Of a DNA stretch of 64,000 nt, positions 1-6,956 are shown piece after piece. The position numbers and the translations under genes are program-made. The stretch spans positions 1 to 64,000 of the forward strand of contig JAUIGL010000015.1 of assembly GCA_030430165.1 (NCBI GenBank). Direction: 5' to 3'. Source of the DNA: a bacterium. GTDB taxonomy: Bacteria > Desulfobacterota > Binatia > HRBIN30 > CADEER01. The notes beneath the pieces are model-generated. The model had not been told where the DNA came from. It was given only the letters and a program-made list of their open reading frames with translations, and did no database searches. Each line of letters starts with the position of its first letter. Position 1 is the first letter of the stretch.

Positions 1-16
1 GGGAGTCCAAAGCCTT

Positions 17-97
17 CCCCCCAGCCTCCAGCCTCAGCCCTAGCCTCTTGCCTTCTTCACGGGAGGCTAGGGCTAGGGCTGAGGCTGGAGGCTGGGG
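17..97. repeat. Imperfect 30-bp inverted repeat at window edge
   Basis: The left arm (about 17-47) and right arm (63-97) are reverse complements built from CCAGCCT and CCTAGCC type words. The right arm carries one extra 6-nt copy of AGGGCT. The loop is about 15 nt. It lies downstream of the minus-strand gene ending at 114, so it could act as a transcript 3' hairpin. The word composition resembles the heptamer array at 36949-36983. Confidence 0.75.
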
Positions 98-113
98 GAG
101 GGAGCCGCAATCC

Positions 114-335
114 TTAGTGCAACACCAGCGTTTCGTGGGCGACCGCCACCAGCGCCAGAGCTCCGACCACTGCCATCATGGTCACCGCGTAGCCGATCCT
201 CGCACCGTTCGGCGGCACCCCGCGCATGTTGCGCAGCGCCTCGGAGGCGATCACCGTCACCGACAGCAACAAGGTGGCAAACATGCCAAACAGGATGGGC
301 GCAAGGCGCGCCGTCAGATCGATCGTGGTCATCAT
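114..335 (-). CDS. Small two-helix membrane protein, unknown function
   Basis: A 73-residue protein beginning MMTTIDLTA. Two hydrophobic segments (about residues 9-30 and 45-68) flank a short basic loop, so it is predicted to be an inner-membrane protein. I chose the ATG at 335 because GAGGGAG lies just upstream and the segment before it is not membrane-like; the next ATG at 332 is equally possible. An AGGAGG at 448-453 is too close to the in-frame TTG at 446 to be a good ribosome site for a longer form. It is the last gene of a run starting with the TolC-like gene. I do not recognise the family. Confidence 0.55.
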   Translation of the reverse strand: MMTTIDLTARLAPILFGMFATLLLSVTVIASEALRNMRGVPPNGARIGYAVTMMAVVGALALVAVAHETLVLH

Positions 336-485
336 CCACTCCCTCGAAGAGACGTAGTGGAATCCATCCCACGCAACGGATGTGCCAAGCGGCAGCGACG
401 GCCAGGGCCGAGCCCTCGCGCGCCGTTCGGCCCCGTGCTGCCGCAAACCTCCTTTTACAAGAAGGTTGAGGATACAGCAGGGAAA

Positions 486-596
486 CTACGTAGACGGACC
501 TGTTCGGTCGAGTCCGTGTTGGCGGCCGGTCAGGACGAAGGCAATGCCGGCGACAGTTGTTCCGATCACCGTACCGGTGACCTCATTCCAGAACAT
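486..596 (-). CDS. Putative 36-residue membrane peptide
   Basis: ATG at 596 follows the stop codon of the 99-residue upstream gene without a gap (TGA then ATG), which suggests translational coupling. The product starts MFWNEVTGTVIG, has one hydrophobic stretch (about residues 7-22), then a polar tail ending at TAG 486-488. The hydrophobic pattern in frame and the abutting start are the only evidence. It could be noise, or the C-terminal part of the upstream protein separated by a stop codon. Confidence 0.35.
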   Translation of the reverse strand: MFWNEVTGTVIGTTVAGIAFVLTGRQHGLDRTGPST

Positions 597-896
597 TCAT
601 GGAAAGCCGCAGCCGGGTGTCGCCACCGAGACCAGGCCGAGCGGGAACATTGCGAGAAAGCCGCACAACGGACCACGCGCGTACCACCGCCGCGGCCACC
701 AGGTAAGCCCAACCAAGAGGCCGATCGACATGCGCGCGCTGTACCAGGCCCACACCGCGATCGAGCCCTGGATGTAGAGCAGGTCGTACTTCTCGGGAAT
801 CGGGCCGTGCACCAGGGTCGGCAACCACGCCAACGGCACCCCGATGAGCAGGCACAGCAGCGGGTACGGGATGCGTTGCAATGCGTTCACCGGCAC
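597..896 (-). CDS. Small multi-pass membrane protein, unknown
   Basis: A 99-residue protein beginning with GTG (MPVNALQRIPYP). It is largely hydrophobic: helices at about residues 10-28, 40-63 and 75-92, separated by short loops containing WWPRR. It lies 25 nt downstream of the TolC-like gene and is probably co-transcribed. No good Shine-Dalgarno site is visible, so the start is tentative. The composition resembles small integral-membrane proteins of the DUF3311 kind, but I cannot assign a family with confidence. Confidence 0.55.
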   Translation of the reverse strand: MPVNALQRIPYPLLCLLIGVPLAWLPTLVHGPIPEKYDLLYIQGSIAVWAWYSARMSIGLLVGLTWWPRRWYARGPLCGFLAMFPLGLVSVATPGCGFP

Positions 897-921
897 AGTC
901 CGACCACGCGCGCCCGGTCAA

Positions 922-2655
922 TCAGAACAGCGCCCACCAGGGAGCGCCCTCGGGGTCGCGTTTTCTCATCTGAATGTTGCGCTGCTCGAGAAGGGTACCG
1001 TCGGCGCGGCGCAACTCGGCGAGCCGCGTCTTGTACTCGGTCAGCGCCTGGATCTCCGCCTGCCGGGCTCGCGTCAATCTCTCCTGGAAATCGATCAGGT
1101 CCTTGGTGGTGGCGAGCCCGACGTCGTAGCGTGCCTTCTGGTTGCGGACGTTCTCTTCGGCCAGCGCGCTGGCCACCCGAGTCGCTTCGATGCTCTTGAG
1201 CTGGGAGCGGACATTGTCGATGGCGTTCTTGATCTCGACGGTCACGTTCTCTTCGAGCTGCCGCAGCGAGAGCTGTGAGCGCTCCGCATCGATGCGGGAT
1301 TGTGCGTGCTCGGCCTTGGCCGCCGCGTTGTTGAGCGGGACTTCGAAGACGACGCCGAGGTTGTACTGATAGAAGCGCCCGTCGGTCAGCAGATTGAGCG
1401 CGCTGTCGTAACCATCGGCAACGCGTGGGTCGATCATGATCAACTCGTCACCACCCAGGTTGCCGAAGAAAGCTTGCCGGCCGCCCAGGCCACTCAAGCC
1501 AAAGGAGCCGACGAAATCCAAGCGCGGCAGCAGCTGATTCTCCGCCGCCCGTTCGAGCAGACGCTTGCTGTCGAGGTCGAGTCGCGCGGCGACGAGCTCC
1601 GGCCGGGTCGAAATCGCGCGCTCGAAGCTGCGCCGGGTGTCGATCTCGTACTCGGTCAGCGTCGGCCGGTCGACCGGAGAGAGAAGCAAGACCTCGGTTT
1701 CCTCGGCGTTCTTGGTGTTGACCACCAAGCTCAACGCGTCGCGGGCGATCCTCTGCAGGTTGTTGGCGCGCACCAGATTCGCTTCCCGGCGCGCAACCTC
1801 CGCCTCGGATTCGAGCACCGCCGTGCGCGGTAGCGCACCGACGTCGAACCGCCCCTTGTTCTGGCGCAATAGCTCCTTGGCCAGCTCCAGCCCCTGTTCT
1901 TCGACCTTGACGTTCTCTTCGGCCAGGACCAGCGTCCAATAGCGAGTCTCGGTCAGCAGCACGAGATCCGCCACTTGGGCCTTGTACTCGAAGAACGCCG
2001 CCTCTTCGACGTTCTCGGCAACGTCGACGTTGAGCAGCGCATAGCGCCACCCGAAGTTGCGCAGCAACGGTTGATTGAGCGACAGATTGATCTCGCTGGA
2101 GTACTGCGGAATCAGAACGTTGATGAGGCTCGGCAGCGTGCTGCGACGAACGTTGGACCACTCCAGGTTGAGCTGACCGCCGGTGATCAGGCCTTTACCT
2201 ACGCCGGCAGACCAATCGACCGTCTGGTTGTAGACCTCGCGCGCATTCGGCAAGAGCGGGTTGTTGACGTTGGAGATCGGATCGTTCTCGCGGAACTTCG
2301 ATGCCCCTGCGAACACCTGCGGGTCGAACACCGAGTAGGCGCGCCGCACTTCGTTGGTGGCCAACACCGGATTGAGTCTCCCGATCTCGAGGCCGGTATT
2401 GTTCTGCAGCGCCAGAGCAATGCACTGCTCGAGCGTCACTTCCCGTTCGGGGCTGTTGTCCGTCAACAGTCCGAAATAGCGGCCGTACAGGTCGTCGTAG
2501 TCGGATTCGCTCCATTGATCGCGCAGGACCTCGACGAAATTGGGCGTATCCTCGAGAAAGCGCTCGCGCAGCGGATCCACCTCCTCCGCATCCTCGGCCA
2601 AAATCGGGAGTGAACACGCCAGGGCGAGCAAGGCCCCCAAAGCAACTCTTCTCAT
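922..2655 (-). CDS. TolC-family outer membrane efflux protein
   Basis: A 577-residue protein with a signal peptide (MRRVALGALLALACSLPILAE). Two repeated outer-membrane-efflux halves follow. The first begins at VTLEQCIALALQNN (about residue 73), the typical start of TolC-family proteins. Long alpha-helical Ala/Glu/Arg-rich stretches (about 215-300 and 440-560) would form the periplasmic tunnel, and both halves contain the typical RYDVGLAT or RFDVGALPRTA motif. It should form the trimeric outer-membrane channel of an RND, ABC or type I exporter, but no inner-membrane pump or adaptor is encoded in the window. An N-terminal extension of about 70 acidic residues precedes the family core. Confidence 0.9.
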   Translation of the reverse strand: MRRVALGALLALACSLPILAEDAEEVDPLRERFLEDTPNFVEVLRDQWSESDYDDLYGRYFGLLTDNSPEREVTLEQCIALALQNNTGLEIGRLNPVLATNEVRRAYSVFDPQVFAGASKFRENDPISNVNNPLLPNAREVYNQTVDWSAGVGKGLITGGQLNLEWSNVRRSTLPSLINVLIPQYSSEINLSLNQPLLRNFGWRYALLNVDVAENVEEAAFFEYKAQVADLVLLTETRYWTLVLAEENVKVEEQGLELAKELLRQNKGRFDVGALPRTAVLESEAEVARREANLVRANNLQRIARDALSLVVNTKNAEETEVLLLSPVDRPTLTEYEIDTRRSFERAISTRPELVAARLDLDSKRLLERAAENQLLPRLDFVGSFGLSGLGGRQAFFGNLGGDELIMIDPRVADGYDSALNLLTDGRFYQYNLGVVFEVPLNNAAAKAEHAQSRIDAERSQLSLRQLEENVTVEIKNAIDNVRSQLKSIEATRVASALAEENVRNQKARYDVGLATTKDLIDFQERLTRARQAEIQALTEYKTRLAELRRADGTLLEQRNIQMRKRDPEGAPWWALF

Positions 2656-2772
2656 CTCGACACCACTCTTATCGGGTCACCGCATATGCCGGCAATGCCC
2701 AAACGACGCTGATCCGACCATCCCTACCATCTACGCAAGGGCGTCGCACCCCGAGGCGCTCCCTGTCGCGGT

Positions 2773-4095
2773 TCAAGTGGTTTCGGCCCGTCCCGGCGAG
2801 CGCAGCACCAGAAGCGCGATCTCCGGCGGGATCCCGAGCCGGATTGGATAACCGTAGAAACCGACACAGCGGGTCACGTACAGCTTCATGTTCTCGCGCT
2901 CGAAAACCCCTTGGTCGGGGAATCCGAGCATGCCGACGACGGTGAGCGCCGAATCGCCGACCTGGACGCCGACGTGACCGCCGTGCGTATGCCCCGACAA
3001 TACGAGATCGGCGCACCCCGCCGGCAAGGTCGCAAAGGCCGTGGGATCGTGACACAGGAGGATCCGCGGAGTCCCCGTGCGCGGGCCGAGGCCCGCGACC
3101 GCGGCTGCATAGCGTTCGGCAGCGCCCGGTCGATAGAACGCGAACTCGAGCCCCGCGATCTCGACCGACTCGCCGCGGATCTCCAGTCGTGCGGCGCGGT
3201 TGCGCAGTGTCTCGACGCCACAGCCGGCGAGGCGCCCGACGAAGCGAGTCGGATTGTCGTAGTCGTGGTTGCCGAGACACGCCCACTGCCCGTGCGGAGC
3301 GCGGATCTGCGCCAGGGCGTCGTACAGCGGCTCGTCGAAACCGGGAAGCCGGTGGGTCAGAAAATCGCCGGTATGCAAAACGATGTCCGGTTCGGCGCCG
3401 TTGGTGAGCTCGGCCACCCGGGTCAGCTTCTCGAGATCCATCGCGCCGCCGACGTGGATGTCCGACAAGTGGGCAACGCGCAATCCGTCGAGCGCCGGAG
3501 GCCAGTGCGGGAGCTCGACCTCACGCTCCTCGACACGAAAATCGTACGATGTTTCGACACCGGACAGCGAGACGACGAACGGCAACCCGACTCCGGCCCT
3601 GCCGATTCCTCGCAGGAAGTCGCGCCGCTCGAGCGAGGTCGGCTGGGCTGGCGATCCGCTGCGGGCCCATCGACGAACCCGCGCAATCGGCCCGGCGAAT
3701 ACGATCGCCAGGAAAATGATCGCATGCGAGCTGAACCAAACCGGACCGACCCAACCGACGACGTCGCCCGAGATGAACGGCAGGGTGTAGTCGGTGCGCG
3801 CGGTCAGCAACTGAGCCGCCATCACGGCGTCGAACACGGCGGCGAGGATCGCCAAGGCCCAGCCGCCGATCGCGCCGATGCTCAGCGACGTAGCGAGGTG
3901 GCGCATCAGCCACAAGCGGGCGTGGCCGAACGGGCCCATCAGGAGAACGATGAAGACGACGATCGCCGTCAGCGGTCGCGAAAACAACCGCGAGACGTAC
4001 ATGCCGACGCCGACCAGGCCGATCGTCAGGCCGACCAGCCACAGGCGGGTGGCGCGGATCCAGGAGGGGTCGCGGTTGTCGTCGAGAGCCGGCAT
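2773..4095 (-). CDS. Membrane-anchored metallophosphoesterase (YaeI-like)
   Basis: A 440-residue protein. The N-terminal half has about five transmembrane helices (about residues 15-155). The C-terminal half is a calcineurin-like phosphoesterase with the expected metal motifs in order: HLSDIHVGG (DxH), HTGDF (GD), CLGNHDY (GNHD), CHDP and SGHTHGGH (GHTH). A stretch with ERRDFLRG, resembling a twin-arginine segment, precedes the catalytic domain. Family members remove phosphate from lipid or nucleotide phosphoesters at the membrane; YaeI/YkuE types are the closest I know. ATG at 4095 was chosen because translation upstream in this frame runs antisense-like through the kinase gene and is Arg-rich nonsense. 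It is the last gene of the xrtH operon, 14 nt after pfkB. Confidence 0.88.
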   Translation of the reverse strand: MPALDDNRDPSWIRATRLWLVGLTIGLVGVGMYVSRLFSRPLTAIVVFIVLLMGPFGHARLWLMRHLATSLSIGAIGGWALAILAAVFDAVMAAQLLTARTDYTLPFISGDVVGWVGPVWFSSHAIIFLAIVFAGPIARVRRWARSGSPAQPTSLERRDFLRGIGRAGVGLPFVVSLSGVETSYDFRVEEREVELPHWPPALDGLRVAHLSDIHVGGAMDLEKLTRVAELTNGAEPDIVLHTGDFLTHRLPGFDEPLYDALAQIRAPHGQWACLGNHDYDNPTRFVGRLAGCGVETLRNRAARLEIRGESVEIAGLEFAFYRPGAAERYAAAVAGLGPRTGTPRILLCHDPTAFATLPAGCADLVLSGHTHGGHVGVQVGDSALTVVGMLGFPDQGVFERENMKLYVTRCVGFYGYPIRLGIPPEIALLVLRSPGRAETT

Positions 4096-4109
4096 GACCG
4101 CTCTCCAGT

Positions 4110-5015
4110 CTACCCGACCTCGTCCGCCCCGGCGAGGCGTGCCGCCGCCAGCTCCGCCAGCGTCGGAATCGAGGCCCGGCCCCCCAGTCTGGTGCAGCAA
4201 AGCGCCGCGGCGCCGGTGGCGACGCGGAGCGCTTCGGCCGGGGCGCGCCCGCTCAACACCGCGAAAAGGAACCCAGCGTGAAAGACGTCGCCAGCGCTGG
4301 TGGTGTCGACGACATCCACCGCGACACCGGACTCGCGCCGCAGGCGGCCACCCGACCACATCAGAGCGCCCGCGTCTCCCAGAGTCGCGACCACCACCCC
4401 GGGGCCAAGTCTTCCGATTGCGCGCAGTCCGGATTCGACCTCGCCCGACCCGGAAAACCGACTGACGAAATCGCCCGAGACGACCGCATAGTCGGTCAGC
4501 TCGAGAATCTCTTCGGCGCCACTCGCCTCGTCGAGATCGACCATCACTGCGACCCCGGCGGCGCGCGCCGCGCCAGCCACCGCCACCGCCAGATCTCGCT
4601 CCTCGCCGTCGAGCAGCACCGCGTCGACGGCATCGAGCATCGAGGCCGAGAAGGCGACCGCGCCGAGCGCCAGCGACGGATCCCGGTACCCATAGATCGT
4701 TCGCTCGCCGCTCGCCTGGTCGACGGCGATGAACGATTCGTGACTGGCAACGCCCGGACAAACCGCGCCGAGCACCGCGACGCCTTCGGCGCGCAGTGAC
4801 TCCGCCTGCAGGCGGCCGCCGTCGTCGTCGCCGAGCGGACCGAGAAACGACGTCTCCAGCCCCCAGCGCCGCAACGCGACCAGCGCTGTCGGCACCTGGC
4901 CACCGGGCTGCACGAAGGCGCGTGTCGCAGTCCACTTACCGGCTGCTCCGCCGCCATCGACCACGAACACTCGATCGAAGGTCGGTACACCGACCCCGAG
5001 CACCCGCGCCGCCAT
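4110..5015 (-). CDS. PfkB-family carbohydrate kinase
   Basis: A 301-residue ribokinase-fold sugar kinase. It has the N-terminal substrate segment (GVGVPTFDRVF), the early glycine signature (QPGGQVPTALVALRRWG) and the C-terminal signature DTTSAGDVFHAGFL (about residues 235-248), whose Asp is the catalytic base. The usual anion-hole Gly is Ser here, which the family pattern tolerates. It would phosphorylate a sugar or nucleoside with ATP; the substrate cannot be read from the sequence. Its ATG overlaps the stop of the DUF1573 gene by one base (TAATG), so translation is coupled within the xrtH operon. Sugar phosphorylation beside an exosortase could relate to surface glycan synthesis (inference). 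Confidence 0.88.
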   Translation of the reverse strand: MAARVLGVGVPTFDRVFVVDGGGAAGKWTATRAFVQPGGQVPTALVALRRWGLETSFLGPLGDDDGGRLQAESLRAEGVAVLGAVCPGVASHESFIAVDQASGERTIYGYRDPSLALGAVAFSASMLDAVDAVLLDGEERDLAVAVAGAARAAGVAVMVDLDEASGAEEILELTDYAVVSGDFVSRFSGSGEVESGLRAIGRLGPGVVVATLGDAGALMWSGGRLRRESGVAVDVVDTTSAGDVFHAGFLFAVLSGRAPAEALRVATGAAALCCTRLGGRASIPTLAELAAARLAGADEVG

Positions 5016-5695
5016 TACCAGCGCCCGGGCGGGATCTCGGCGACGACGATCCCCGAGACCGGCACATGAATCACCGGAAACCGCTTGCTCGATGTCCGCA
5101 AGCGCACTTCCTGGGTGAACGGGCCGAGCGCGGCACCGTCGGCGATCTCGAGCGAAATGCCGCCCTTTTCGCGGCGTACCACGAGCGGTGCGCCGCCGCT
5201 CTCCGCGTCCAACAGCCGAACCGACTTCCGAGCGCGGATCCCGATCGCGCTGCGCCGCAGACTACCCGGCACGACCTTGCCGAGATGCAGTCGGTCGGGC
5301 TGCGCTCGCACCTCGAGCTCCACCTCGCCGCGCAAGGTCAGCATGATCGATCGCCGTTCGACGTCGCTGACGTGGACGGTCGCGGTGCGTCGCTGCGCGC
5401 CGTCCATCGCCGAGGTATCACAGGAGAAGCGAACCGCACCGGCGGCGCCGGCGATGACTTCGCGCTCGCCCTCGATCTCCGCAGTACAGTCACAGGCAAC
5501 GATCGGATCGCTGATCGTCAGGTCGACGCCGCTACGATTGACGAAGGGAAAGCGCGCCGACACCCGTTCCCCCTGGGCGACACTGCCGAACTCGTGGACC
5601 AATCGTTCGAAGGACAGGCCCGGTTCGTCGGCGGCGCCGGCGACCGCCGCACCCGCCACCGTCGCGGCCACGGCGACCAACCCGACGGCGTTCAC
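5015..5695 (-). CDS. Exported DUF1573-type protein
   Basis: A 226-residue protein with a signal peptide (MNAVGLVAVAATVAGAAVAGA). The core starts with LSFERLVHEFGSVAQGE, the typical DUF1573 opening, and includes the VACDCTAEIEG segment that corresponds to the family's Cys motif. These Ig-like domains are found in periplasmic and secreted proteins of unknown role. A second beta-rich half (about residues 125-225) repeats the fold. It lies between the exosortase pair and pfkB, overlapping the upstream gene by 4 nt, so it belongs to the same transcript. It does not carry an IPTLxxWG-CTERM tail and is not an obvious XrtH substrate. Confidence 0.75.
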   Translation of the reverse strand: MNAVGLVAVAATVAGAAVAGAADEPGLSFERLVHEFGSVAQGERVSARFPFVNRSGVDLTISDPIVACDCTAEIEGEREVIAGAAGAVRFSCDTSAMDGAQRRTATVHVSDVERRSIMLTLRGEVELEVRAQPDRLHLGKVVPGSLRRSAIGIRARKSVRLLDAESGGAPLVVRREKGGISLEIADGAALGPFTQEVRLRTSSKRFPVIHVPVSGIVVAEIPPGRW

Positions 5696-6378
5696 TTCGA
5701 ACGCTTCCTGCGACGCCGTTCGGCCCGGCTCTCCCCGTCTCGCCGCGCCGGCTCGGCCTCGGTCGCCGGCTCATCCGCTTGCGCCGCCCCGTGATCGCGC
5801 TGCGCCAGATCCATCAGATCCGAAAAATGAATCCCCGCCCAAATCGCGAACGGAAACAGCTGCGTGTCGAAGCCCTGCACGAAGGAGTCGAGCAGGCCGT
5901 AGAGCTGTTGCGAGAAGGCTCCCCAGTGTCCGGTGAACACGCTGGCGTAGAAGGCCTTGATGGTGATGACGATGTCCAGGACCTGGACTACCAGGGCGAT
6001 GCCGAGGGCGAGCGCCAACCGCGTGAAGCGTTTGCGCCAGCTGGTTTCCGGTGTCGCCAGCATCAGCGGGATCAGCAGAACCAAATTGGCCATCACCCAC
6101 TCGGCGGGAATCCCCTGCGGTGGCAGCGGGGTCGGGAACTTGTCGAAATTCTCGTGCTTGAAGAAGATCCCAGTAGGATGACGCGGAGTCTGCAGCAGGG
6201 TCGTGCCGTGGCTCCACTGCTCGTCGAACGAAAACTCCGAGAGCCAGACGCCGACGCGGGACGCCTGGAACAGCAGCTCGGTGTAATACGGCGCCACCGG
6301 CTTCCAGAGAAGGTAGGTCAGCAGGAACAGAGCGACCAGCTTCAGCAGAAACCAGAACGGATTAATCTCGAGGCGCAT
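5692..6378 (-). CDS. Exosortase H-associated membrane protein
   Basis: A 228-residue integral membrane protein with helices at about 7-25, 93-112 and 118-145 and a long basic tail ending RAERRRRKRSK. It overlaps xrtH by 17 nt. Bacteria with XrtH usually have a conserved partner membrane protein immediately downstream; the position, size and topology here fit that partner. The periplasmic loop (about residues 40-90) contains the HPTGIFFKHENFDKF segment. The highly basic C-terminus is probably cytoplasmic. No catalytic motif is visible. The function is unknown beyond a presumed role in the exosortase system. Confidence 0.7.
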   Translation of the reverse strand: MRLEINPFWFLLKLVALFLLTYLLWKPVAPYYTELLFQASRVGVWLSEFSFDEQWSHGTTLLQTPRHPTGIFFKHENFDKFPTPLPPQGIPAEWVMANLVLLIPLMLATPETSWRKRFTRLALALGIALVVQVLDIVITIKAFYASVFTGHWGAFSQQLYGLLDSFVQGFDTQLFPFAIWAGIHFSDLMDLAQRDHGAAQADEPATEAEPARRDGESRAERRRRKRSK

Positions 6379-6880
6379 CGGCGTACCGAGTCGCCCAGAA
6401 CAACCACAGTGCGACAGCGACGCAGATCACCAGCGCCTGCGCGACGTAAACGTGAGTATCGTGAAACACCTGATGGAAGTAGAGACCGATCAAGAAGAGC
6501 GCCGAAACGCGAAAGATGTTGACCACCAGAATGACGCCGATCCCGAGGCTCGCGCCGACCCACTTCGATGCCCAGGTCGCCGGATAGGCGAGCACCGCGG
6601 CGAGGTAGATGCTCATCGGCACCGCTCCGGAGCAAGCCGGCGCAACGTCGACCTCGAACGCGCCCGACCCCATGATGGTGCCTTCCTTGTGGAGCGGAAA
6701 GCCGGCAAAGAGGGAGATGAACTGGAGCACGCCGTAGCTCAGCCACGCCGAGATCTTCGCCAACCCCGCGCCGATGTCGAAGCGGTCGACGATCGGCCCC
6801 CAGGTGAGGAAGAAGAAGAATATGAAGATCAGGGTGATGAACGAGCCGATCACCCACGCTGCTTGTGTGTTGCTTCTCAT
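6362..6880 (-). CDS. xrtH: Exosortase H (IPTLxxWG-CTERM-type transpeptidase)
   Basis: A 172-residue polytopic membrane protein of the exosortase/archaeosortase family. The catalytic triad is visible: Cys83 in VAPACSGAVPMS, Arg124 in NIFRVSALF, and a His at 140 or 143 in FHDTHVY. The small size and the ACSG context match the XrtH class, which recognises C-terminal IPTLxxWG sorting signals. It would cleave and transfer exported proteins in the inner membrane. It is the first gene of a five-gene operon and is divergent from the sulfatase gene across 76 bp. No protein in the window ends with the expected sorting tail, so its substrates are elsewhere. Confidence 0.88.
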   Translation of the reverse strand: MRSNTQAAWVIGSFITLIFIFFFFLTWGPIVDRFDIGAGLAKISAWLSYGVLQFISLFAGFPLHKEGTIMGSGAFEVDVAPACSGAVPMSIYLAAVLAYPATWASKWVGASLGIGVILVVNIFRVSALFLIGLYFHQVFHDTHVYVAQALVICVAVALWLFWATRYADAPRD

Positions 6881-6956
6881 GCGCGGTAGCGTTGGATTCT
6901 AGCGTGGATCATCACGAAAGTTGAGCCCGGCCGCCGGCAACCGCGCAAACCCACCC

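Noticed and set aside
448-453. Strong AGGAGG on the minus strand without a gene
   Set aside because: The nearest in-frame start (TTG at 446) is only 1 nt away, too close for initiation; no other start follows at proper spacing.
4096-4935. Long open frame continuing upstream of the phosphoesterase start through pfkB
   Set aside because: The translation is Arg/Gly-rich without any domain; pfkB in the other frame has clear motifs. High GC gives few stop codons in this frame.
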